In this document: positions 16,121 to 22,639 of the stretch, one piece after another
Layout: every line of letters starts with the position of its first letter
Position numbering within the stretch: position 1 is the stretch's first letter
Source of the DNA: DATGKG01 sp963851325
GTDB taxonomy: Bacteria > Desulfobacterota > Binatia > Binatales > Binataceae
DNA length: 64,000 nt
Assembly (NCBI GenBank): GCA_963851325.1
Contig: CAWKOR010000001.1
Location: 1,116,001 to 1,180,000, forward strand
Direction: 5' to 3'
The notes under the pieces: generated by a model
What the model was told of the DNA's origin: nothing
What the model saw: only the letters and a program-made list of their open reading frames with translations
Database searches by the model: none
Program-made: the position numbers and the translations under genes

Positions 16121-16482
16121 ACAGCGATTTCCGGCCGCGGGGGCACGCCATTCGGTTATCAACCGCTCGGTCAGTCAGCATCGCCGCCTGACGCCATGAA
16201 CCAGATGTCTGAGCGATATCGCGCTATAGTTGAAGGTTGATTTTCATCATTTTGTTGAAATTCTATTTGCAAACTGTTAGCTGCCTAGGCTAATCTAGAA
16301 GTATATCTGGTTGAGAAAAGCTAGCGCGACCGATTCATCAGTGAACCAAGCGATCCAAGTTGCCGACATTTTGTCGGTCGAGTATACTCCCGGTGAACAT
16401 CGCTACTTCAACAAGGATCGGCTGACTATCTCGACTGGACAATATCGCAACTCTTGAAAAACAAGGCGGGACGAACAACAAG
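16121..16482. other. AT-richer intergenic region upstream of the XRE gene
   Basis: About 360 bases. The first 100 hold nothing recognisable. From 16230 the base composition becomes AT-rich. A weak promoter-like pair TTGCAA (16267-16272) and TAATCT (16291-16296) with an 18-base spacer precedes the stronger promoter/operator at 16360-16388. No open frame with a credible start is seen. Confidence 0.5.
16360..16388 (+). promoter_or_regulatory. Sigma70-type promoter with embedded palindromic operator
   Basis: TTGCCG (16360-16365) and TATACT (16383-16388) with a 17-base spacer. The perfect inverted repeat CCGACA-TTT-TGTCGG (16363-16377) overlaps the -35 element and fills the spacer, the usual position for a repressor site. 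The XRE regulator encoded about 95 bases downstream is the obvious candidate to bind it. The match is seen; regulation is inferred. Confidence 0.65.
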
Positions 16483-16914
16483 ATGAAAAAGAAAACTCTC
16501 GGATCGGTCCTCAAAGATCGGCGCGAATTCCTGCGGCTCACGCAGCGCGAACTCGCCGCCAAGCTGGGCGTCAAGGCGAGCCACGTGGCCTATCTCGAAA
16601 ATGGCCGACGACGGCCCTCGCTGTCGTTGCTGCGCCGGCTGTCCACCGTGATGGGACTCGATAGCGAGACCATTTTTCTACTCGCGCATCCCGAAGCCCG
16701 GGAGCTCATTACGCCGCGCGACGGTCTCGTAGCCAAGCGTCCGGAAAACGCCTGGCGCAACTTTCTCAAGGATCGCTCGCTCATCGCGCGCCACCAGATC
16801 AAGCCCAACGAGCTCCGCGTGCTCAAGCAGGTGAGCATGCTGGGACGCGTCGCATCACCGCGCCAGTTCGTGTTCATTTTGAACTCGATCCGCCAGGCGG
16901 TCGAGGAAGAATAG
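16483..16914 (+). CDS. XRE-family HTH transcriptional regulator
   Basis: 143 residues. The N-terminal helix-turn-helix (about 8-62) reads LKDRREFLRLTQRELAAKLG then ASHVAYLENGRRRPSLSLL, a textbook Cro/C1 fold. The C-terminal 75 residues (RNFLKDRSLIARHQIKPNEL...) are helical and match no domain I know. GGCGGGA lies upstream of the ATG. The gene is single, with its own promoter/operator (16360-16388), suggesting autoregulation. It converges on the enoyl-CoA hydratase gene, 27 bases away. Confidence 0.88.
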   Translation: MKKKTLGSVLKDRREFLRLTQRELAAKLGVKASHVAYLENGRRRPSLSLLRRLSTVMGLDSETIFLLAHPEARELITPRDGLVAKRPENAWRNFLKDRSLIARHQIKPNELRVLKQVSMLGRVASPRQFVFILNSIRQAVEEE

Positions 16915-16941
16915 GCCGCATCAATCGCGCAAGCCCGGGGC

Positions 16942-17784
16942 CTATCTCCCCTTGGCCTCGGGCACTCCGATTCCTTTTAGAAAATCGCTACGCGCCGCCA
17001 TCGGATCCTTGCGTACCGCTGCGTTGTAAGCGTTCATGATGGTGCGCGCGTCCTCGGTGCACATCACGTCGCGCATCTCGGCCCGCTCGATGTAGAGGCC
17101 GTCGGCCAAATCGCGATCCGCCCCGAGATAGACCGCGCGCTTGATCGCCGCGATCGATCGCGGCGGCCGCTTGGCCAGCGTGCGAGCCCATCCCATCGCG
17201 AATGACTGCAGCGTCTCCGGCGCCAGCACGCGATTGACCATGCCCAACCGTTCGGCGTCGCGCGGGGAATAGACGTTTCCAAACAGCATCACCTCGAGCG
17301 CCCTGCCGCGCCCGATAAGCCGCGGCAAGCGCTGGGTACCTCCGCCTCCCGGCAGGATGCCAAGCACCGCTTCCGGCAGTCCGATTTGGAACGCACCATC
17401 GGCGGCGAGGCGAAAGTCACATGCCAGCGCAAGCTCGTATCCGCCGCCCATACAGTCGCCATTGATTGCGGCGATGACCACCTTCGGCATCAACATGATG
17501 CGCTCGAGGAGGCGATGAAATCCTGCTTCGAGTTCAGGGAAGGTGCGCGCGCACTCCGCGGGATCGGCCGCGGCCTCGGCAAGTTCGTCGACGCTGTAGT
17601 GGGTGATGAATTTGCCTTCGATGCCGCCGGTCAAGATGATCGCGCGGATGTTCTCATCTCCCTCGGCGCGCCCGACCAGTTCCAGCAGCTCCCCGGCCAT
17701 CGCGGCGGTCATATAGTTCATCGGCGGATTGGACATGGTCCAGGTCTGAACGTGTCCTTCGGACTTGACGGTGAAATGTTTCAT
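16942..17784 (-). CDS. Enoyl-CoA hydratase/isomerase family protein
   Basis: Crotonase-fold acyl-CoA enzyme, 280 residues. Both catalytic glutamates of true hydratases are present: GGGYELALACDF and LPEAVLGILPGGGGTQRLPR. The oxyanion-hole segment is altered (ITHYSVDEL where AGADI is common), so the precise substrate is open. GGGAG seven bases before the ATG at 17784 fixes the start. It is divergent from a small gene at 17894, with a strong palindrome (17843-17868) between. No other beta-oxidation gene is adjacent. Confidence 0.9.
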   Translation of the reverse strand: MKHFTVKSEGHVQTWTMSNPPMNYMTAAMAGELLELVGRAEGDENIRAIILTGGIEGKFITHYSVDELAEAAADPAECARTFPELEAGFHRLLERIMLMPKVVIAAINGDCMGGGYELALACDFRLAADGAFQIGLPEAVLGILPGGGGTQRLPRLIGRGRALEVMLFGNVYSPRDAERLGMVNRVLAPETLQSFAMGWARTLAKRPPRSIAAIKRAVYLGADRDLADGLYIERAEMRDVMCTEDARTIMNAYNAAVRKDPMAARSDFLKGIGVPEAKGR

Positions 17785-17842
17785 GCGCTGTCTCCCGTGT
17801 GGCGAGTAGCTTCCACCGAGCCGCGCTGTCAAGTAGCTTGAG

Positions 17843-17868
17843 CGAGCGTAGATCTTGATCTACGCTCG
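17843..17868. promoter_or_regulatory. Perfect 12-bp-arm palindrome between divergent genes
   Basis: CGAGCGTAGATC-TT-GATCTACGCTCG. The two arms are perfectly complementary with a two-base centre. It lies 59 bases upstream of the enoyl-CoA hydratase start and 25 bases upstream of the small gene at 17894, where a dimeric regulator could control both. A loop of two bases is too tight for a normal RNA terminator hairpin, which favours a DNA-level operator. Confidence 0.5.
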
Positions 17869-17893
17869 GATCTGAGGGGGTGGGGATCCCGGA

Positions 17894-18157
17894 ATGAAAA
17901 TCGACATAGATCTTAAGGCTGGCTTTCTTCAGAACCTGAAGCGCGAAGTGCTCGCGCAACTTTCGCCCGAGGAGCACGCGATTATCGAAGTCTCAACCGG
18001 TGAGATGGGCAACAAGCCCGACGCGGTCAAACTCGGATGGCTCAAAATGCGGACCAAAGAGGACTGGACCAAGCAACGCTACCTGAAGGCGCTCGATCGC
18101 ACGATGAAGAAACTTCGTGAAGCGGTCGCCGCCGAGTCCGGTAAGAAAGATCAGTAG
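17894..18157 (+). CDS. Small conserved-looking protein of unknown function
   Basis: 87 residues, highly charged, mixed alpha/beta at the start (MKIDIDLKAGF) and helical after (LSPEEHAIIEVSTGEMG; YLKALDRTMKKLREAVAAES). No signal peptide, membrane segment or recognised domain. Codon use resembles the neighbours, with G/C at third positions. GGGGGTGGGG lies upstream of the ATG. It is divergent from the enoyl-CoA hydratase gene and convergent with tyrS. I do not recognise a family. Confidence 0.6.
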   Translation: MKIDIDLKAGFLQNLKREVLAQLSPEEHAIIEVSTGEMGNKPDAVKLGWLKMRTKEDWTKQRYLKALDRTMKKLREAVAAESGKKDQ

Positions 18158-18184
18158 AGCCTACGCGCGTCGGATGCGGCCCCC

Positions 18185-19369
18185 TCAGGGCTCGATGCGC
18201 GCGACCCGCCGTTTACCGACTTCCAAAACCTTGTGCGCTCCCGGCACGAAGCGGAAGTTCGCATCCTTGATTGTTTGGCCATCCACCCGGACCGCGCCTT
18301 GACTGACCAGCCGGCGTGCCTCGCTGTTGGATGGGGCGAAGTTGAGCTGCTTCATCAGCTCGCAGATCCAGATGTCCTCGGCGATGCGATAGACCGGAAC
18401 ATTGGTGGGAACTTCCTTGCGCTGGAACTTGCTCTCGAAGTAATCGCGCGCGGCTTTGGCGGCATCGGCGCCGTGGTACTCCTCAACCAGCATCGATGCG
18501 AGCCGCTTCTTCGCCTCCATCGGATGCACCTTGCCTGATTTGATGCCCGCGAGTTCCTCGGCGCTGATGTCGGTCAGCAACTGGTAGTAACGCGCCATCA
18601 ACGGATCCGATACTCGCATCAGCTTGCCGAACATCTCGTCGGGCTTTTCGGTGATACCGACATAGTTGCCGAGCGATTTGGACATCTTGCGCTCGCCGTC
18701 GAGGCCCTCCATCAACGGCATCGTCATCACGACTTGCGGCGGCTGCTTGAATGCGCGCTGAAGCTCGCGCCCGACCAGCATGTTGAACTTCTGATCGGTG
18801 CCGCCGATCTCGATATCAGCTTCCAGCGCGACGGAGTCATAGCCCTGAATCAGCGGATACAGCAGCTCATGCAGAAACAAAGGCTCCTGGTCGGCGAGGC
18901 GCTTTTCGAAATCGTCGCGCTCCAGCAACCGCGCGACGCTTAAGTGCGCCGCGAGTTCGATCAGCCGGCGAACCCCAAGGCCATCCATCCATTCGCTGTT
19001 GAAGCGGACCTCGGTCCGCGCGGGATCGAGAATCTTGAACGCCTGCCCGCGATAGGTTTCGGCGTTGGCGGAGATGTCCGCGCGCGCCAGCGGCTTGCGC
19101 GTCTCGGAGCGGCCGGTCGGATCGCCAATCATGGCGGTAAAATCACCGACCAGGAAAATCACCGTATGTCCGTCGTGCTGAAACTGGCGCAGCTTCTTCA
19201 GTGTGATGGTATGGCCCAGGTGCAGGTCCGGCGCAGTCGGATCCATGCCCAGCTTGATGCGCAAGGGGCGTCCCAGCTTGAGTTTTTCGGCCAGCTCCGG
19301 ATGCGAGATTACTTCGACCGCGCCCAGACTCAGCTCGGTCGCGCGCTCATGTTCGTTGCTATCATCCAC
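18185..19369 (-). CDS. tyrS: Tyrosine--tRNA ligase
   Basis: Class I aminoacyl-tRNA synthetase charging tRNA-Tyr, 394 residues. HIGH-type motif LHLGHTITLKKLRQFQ (about residue 51), VGDFTAMIGDPTGR, QGYDSVALEADIEIGGTDQ with the tyrosine-binding residues, KMSKS in ERKMSKSLGN (about 225), and a C-terminal S4 RNA-binding domain (about 330-394, RRLVSQGAVRVDGQ). It is the TyrRS form with HLGH instead of HIGH, common in many phyla. Monocistronic as far as can be seen. Confidence 0.96.
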   Translation of the reverse strand: MDDSNEHERATELSLGAVEVISHPELAEKLKLGRPLRIKLGMDPTAPDLHLGHTITLKKLRQFQHDGHTVIFLVGDFTAMIGDPTGRSETRKPLARADISANAETYRGQAFKILDPARTEVRFNSEWMDGLGVRRLIELAAHLSVARLLERDDFEKRLADQEPLFLHELLYPLIQGYDSVALEADIEIGGTDQKFNMLVGRELQRAFKQPPQVVMTMPLMEGLDGERKMSKSLGNYVGITEKPDEMFGKLMRVSDPLMARYYQLLTDISAEELAGIKSGKVHPMEAKKRLASMLVEEYHGADAAKAARDYFESKFQRKEVPTNVPVYRIAEDIWICELMKQLNFAPSNSEARRLVSQGAVRVDGQTIKDANFRFVPGAHKVLEVGKRRVARIEP

Positions 19370-19507
19370 CGTTGGGAAATCCGTTATCAGCTTCTCGCCC
19401 GAAGGCGGTGATCAAGCGTACCGGAAAGCGCGCACCCGGCCTACATCATGCGGGCCCATCGCCCGGAGGTCCCGAACCTGCGTGGCGGAGCGAGGCGCGC
19501 CACGTCC

Positions 19508-19897
19508 TTACATCAGCCGCTCGCGCATCAGGTGCGCCTCGAAAATTCTCAGCGCTTCCCGTTTGCATTGCGCAATCCGGTGCGAGCTCCAGGCCTGATT
19601 GGGAAACTTGCCTCGCGCGGCTTCGAACACCTCCGCCAGCGGGCGCGGCCTGATGCGAAACGCGCCCGGACCGTACAACTCGTGCAGCAGCCAAAGCTGC
19701 ACGTCGCTCATCCCGTGAAAACACGAATCCAGCGCGAACAGATCCTGGATCATGCTCGGTCCCGAATGACCCTTGGGCGGACGCCTGGTCGAGAACACTC
19801 CCGGCTTTGCGTCTGGCGTCAAGAGCTCGCATGCTCTGAAGTAAAAACGCAAAGCAGCTTCGCGCGACTTGAAACGCGGCGCAGTAACTCCGGTCAT
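19508..19897 (-). CDS. Hypothetical protein
   Basis: 129 residues from the ATG at 19897, which has AGAGGGAG just upstream; the frame is open to 19987. The start FKSREAALRFYFRACELL is a strong amphipathic helix, followed by a Gly/Pro-rich loop and helices with MSDVQLWLLHELYGPGAF. There are two cysteines but no paired metal motif. I do not recognise a family. The helical, basic make-up would fit a small nucleic acid-binding protein; that is only a guess. About 140 bases to tyrS and 250 to pth hold nothing else. Confidence 0.55.
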   Translation of the reverse strand: MTGVTAPRFKSREAALRFYFRACELLTPDAKPGVFSTRRPPKGHSGPSMIQDLFALDSCFHGMSDVQLWLLHELYGPGAFRIRPRPLAEVFEAARGKFPNQAWSSHRIAQCKREALRIFEAHLMRERLM

Positions 19898-20147
19898 GGC
19901 TCCCTCTTGGGCCCTCGCCAAACCTCGAATGGCGACGGCTACACAACCTCGCGCAGATTCGGACGCTGCCGTGGGCGGACGACTCATCGTCGGCGGTCCA
20001 TTCAGCTTCCGGCCCGGCGACCGGATAAATCTGATCTAGCCTAGCAGTCTATGCGTGTCAACTAGCTGTTACTACATCATAACTGCCAGTACGTGAAGGT
20101 AACCATACTGCGTGTACTCACCTACCACCCCGATAGAGCGCCGGCAA

Positions 20148-20801
20148 TCAGGTCCGCTGATTGAAACGTCCCATCGCGCGTTCCAATCCGTCAGCGACGA
20201 TGGCTTCAACCGCTTCGGCAGCGCGCTGAATCGAATGGTCGAGATTGGCGCGCGATTCTGCACCCATGCTTTCGAGCAGATAGTCCTTGCTCTCGCGCTC
20301 ACCCGGTGGACGGCTGACCCCGACCCGCACGCGAATGAAGTCGGGCGTGCCCAGCGATTGCGCGATCGATCGAACACCGCGATTGCCGGCGTCGCTCCCG
20401 CCTTGCTTGAGACGCAGCCGGCCCGCCTCCAGGTCCAGCTCATCATGCACCACGATCAGACGCGCCGGCGGCACCTTGTAGTAGCCGAGCACCGCCGCGA
20501 GGCATTCGCCGCTGCCGTTGTAGTAGGTTTGAGGCTTGACCAGCAGCGCGCGTACGCCGGCCAGTTCGGTCTCGGCGAGCATGCCCTTGAATTTGCGTCG
20601 ATCGAACACCGCATGCTTCGACTTCGCAATCCGTTCCACCACGCGAAATCCCGCATTGTGGCGCGAACGCGAGTATTCCTCACCGGGATTGCCGAGGCCG
20701 GCGACCACCCAGCGGGCCTCCGGCTGCTCCGGCACCGCGACGTCTTCGCTCTTCTCTTTTGGAGCCCGGCGGAAGCCTCCGAATAGATTCTTCAGGCTCA
20801 T
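20148..20801 (-). CDS. pth: Peptidyl-tRNA hydrolase
   Basis: Recycles peptidyl-tRNA released from stalled ribosomes. 217 residues: a nonfamiliar 28-residue basic/acidic N-terminal extension, then the core VVAGLGNPGEEYSRSRHNAGF (catalytic His of the H-N-A-G motif), VVHDELDL (catalytic Asp) and RVRVGVSRPP. Two substrate-binding blocks differ from the usual: TYYNGSG for TYMNxSG, and AGNRGVRSI for GGHNGxxSI. The start overlaps the hisC stop (ATGA), so the two are translationally coupled. The catalytic residues remain, so activity is expected. Confidence 0.93.
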   Translation of the reverse strand: MSLKNLFGGFRRAPKEKSEDVAVPEQPEARWVVAGLGNPGEEYSRSRHNAGFRVVERIAKSKHAVFDRRKFKGMLAETELAGVRALLVKPQTYYNGSGECLAAVLGYYKVPPARLIVVHDELDLEAGRLRLKQGGSDAGNRGVRSIAQSLGTPDFIRVRVGVSRPPGERESKDYLLESMGAESRANLDHSIQRAAEAVEAIVADGLERAMGRFNQRT

Positions 20802-21883
20802 CCGCGTTGGCGCGAGGCGGTGCCGTTCAAATTCAGCGATTGAAGATTTGCCGCAATGGCTTTGAACAGTGCATTCATTTCCGCAGGCGTTCCGATCGAA
20901 ATTCGCAGTGCGTCACGCAGCATCGGGGTAGGAAAATAGCGCACCAAAATGCCGCTTCGTCGAATCGCCAGCGCGAGCGGTGCGAGGTCGCGGCCGGCCA
21001 TGCGCGCAAGCACGAAATTGGCCGACGAATCGGGCACCTCGAATCCCAGTTTACGCAGACGCGCAATGCTGGCGGCGCGGGTCTTTTTCACACGCTCAAC
21101 GTTGCGACGCATCCACGGCGCATCGTTGAGCGCTTCGGCTCCGGCAGCGAGCGCGATGCGGCTAAGGTTGTAGGAATCCTTCACCTTCATCAGCTCTTGG
21201 ATGACGGCGGGGCGTGCAAAGCACAGCCCAAGACGCATCCCCGCCAGCGAAAACGACTTCGACAGCGTGCGCAGAATCACGACATTCGGAAAACGGCGAA
21301 GCAGCACGATCGCATTCTCGTCGGCGAAATCCACGTAGGCTTCGTCGATCACCAGCAGATGATCGCGTAGAGCGCGCGCGAGTTTGGCAAGTTTGGCGCT
21401 CGGGGTTGAAATCCCTGACGGTGAATTCGGACTGCACACGATAGTGAGCTTGGCGCGCGCCTTCGCCAGCTTATCCAGCGGAATCGAAAAATCATCTTCG
21501 ACCGGGAACCGGAGCACACGCGCTTCCTGTATCGATGCCAGCGTGTCGTACAGCGAGTAGGTCGGCACCGGATACGCGACGCTGTCTCCAGGATCGAGCG
21601 TCGCGCGAAAAATCATTGCGAGCAGTTCGTCGGAGCCGTTTCCCGCCAGAATCATGTCCTCGCGAACGCCGTATAGCTTCGCCGCGCTCGCCACGAAATC
21701 GTCGGCGCGCGGCGCCGGATACAGGCGCAGGCTCTCCGCCGCGACTCGCACCACTGCGCGTCTCACCCGCGGCGAGGGCGGATAGGGATTTTCGTTGGTG
21801 TTCAGTTTGATGAGGCGCTCGCCGGGGCGCGGTTGTTCGCCCGGCTTGTAGGCCGCCATCTTTTCTATTGCTTCGCGGAACAT
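20798..21883 (-). CDS. hisC: Histidinol-phosphate aminotransferase
   Basis: PLP-dependent class I/II aminotransferase of histidine biosynthesis, converting imidazole-acetol phosphate to histidinol phosphate. 361 residues with LNTNENPYPPSPRV near the start, ILAGNGSDELL, PVPTYSLYD, NSPSGI, DEAYVDFADE, the PLP lysine in TLSKSFSLAGMRLG, and the C-terminal VRYFPTPMLRDALRISIGT with the substrate-binding Arg. pth follows with a four-base overlap. No other his gene is in the window. Some HisC proteins also act on aromatic amino acids. Confidence 0.93.
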   Translation of the reverse strand: MFREAIEKMAAYKPGEQPRPGERLIKLNTNENPYPPSPRVRRAVVRVAAESLRLYPAPRADDFVASAAKLYGVREDMILAGNGSDELLAMIFRATLDPGDSVAYPVPTYSLYDTLASIQEARVLRFPVEDDFSIPLDKLAKARAKLTIVCSPNSPSGISTPSAKLAKLARALRDHLLVIDEAYVDFADENAIVLLRRFPNVVILRTLSKSFSLAGMRLGLCFARPAVIQELMKVKDSYNLSRIALAAGAEALNDAPWMRRNVERVKKTRAASIARLRKLGFEVPDSSANFVLARMAGRDLAPLALAIRRSGILVRYFPTPMLRDALRISIGTPAEMNALFKAIAANLQSLNLNGTASRQRG

Positions 21884-22005
21884 GCCGACAAGATATTAGG
21901 CGAAAACGTGGACCCAGTGGAGTCAGGCTCAAGAGGCTTCATGTTTGCCTCGTTGTTCGAGGGCACCCTCTGCCTCGCTCCTGCACCCGAGATAGCCGAA
22001 TTCGA

Positions 22006-22401
22006 TCACTTTGCGCGTCGTTGCTTGCCGGTCGTTCGCGACCGCGCGGTCACGGCGCGTGGCTCCGCTATCGTCGATTCAAATACCCAGTCCAAATACG
22101 CGCGCGAGCCGGCAACGATCGGAAGCGCGATGACTTCCGGCACCTCGTAGCTGTGAAGTTCCTTGACGCGCGCGGCGACCTTTTCGAACAGGTTCGCTCG
22201 GGTTTTGATGATCATGAGATGCTCGGTTTCGGTCTGAACTTCACCCTTCCACCGATAAACCGACGAGATCGGGCTCACGATATTCGCACACGCGGCGAGG
22301 CGCTCGCGCACCAGCGCATTGGCGATGAGCCGCGCCTGCTCCTCGGTCGAGGCGTTTACCAGTACCACGATTGCATCGGTCGATATGGCGCCGCCGTTCA
22401 C
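22006..22401 (-). CDS. cutA: Divalent-cation tolerance protein CutA
   Basis: Small trimeric protein of the CutA1 family, linked to copper tolerance though its role remains unclear. Core: VVLVNASTEEQARLIANALV, AACANIVSPISSVYRWKGEV and HSYEVPEVIALPI, all typical. I chose the GTG at 22401, which overlaps the upstream glutaredoxin-like stop (GTGA), giving 131 residues; an ATG at 22443 is possible but would overlap that gene by 46 bases. The C-terminal 25 residues are basic and extend past the usual family end. Last gene of an asmA-grx-cutA run. Confidence 0.9.
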   Translation of the reverse strand: MNGGAISTDAIVVLVNASTEEQARLIANALVRERLAACANIVSPISSVYRWKGEVQTETEHLMIIKTRANLFEKVAARVKELHSYEVPEVIALPIVAGSRAYLDWVFESTIAEPRAVTARSRTTGKQRRAK

Positions 22402-22637
22402 GTTTCGCGCTCCAGCCGTTTGCGCAATTCGCGCGCGGTGCAACGATACTTGAAGGCCTTGCGGCCGTTGACGAAAAGCACCGGCACCTCGATTCCGAAT
22501 TGCGCCTCGAGTGCGGGGTCGCCGTCAATTTCCACGCGCCGTATCGCTGCCCGAAAACGGGGGACCACTTCATCGAGCACGGTTTCCATTTCGTGACATA
22601 GCTCGCACTCGCGCCGAGTGTAAAAAACGATTTCCAT
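22398..22637 (-). CDS. Glutaredoxin-like (DUF836) protein
   Basis: 79 residues with a thioredoxin-like fold. The active site is CELC in FYTRRECELCHEM near the N-terminus; the cis-proline region is EVPVLFVNGRKAF and the end helix is ARELRKRLER. The length and pattern fit the short glutaredoxin-like/DUF836 family. Likely a cytoplasmic thiol-disulfide carrier. It starts two bases after the AsmA-like gene stop and its own stop overlaps the cutA start, so the three genes look like one operon. Confidence 0.87.
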   Translation of the reverse strand: MEIVFYTRRECELCHEMETVLDEVVPRFRAAIRRVEIDGDPALEAQFGIEVPVLFVNGRKAFKYRCTARELRKRLERET

Positions 22638-22639
22638 CG

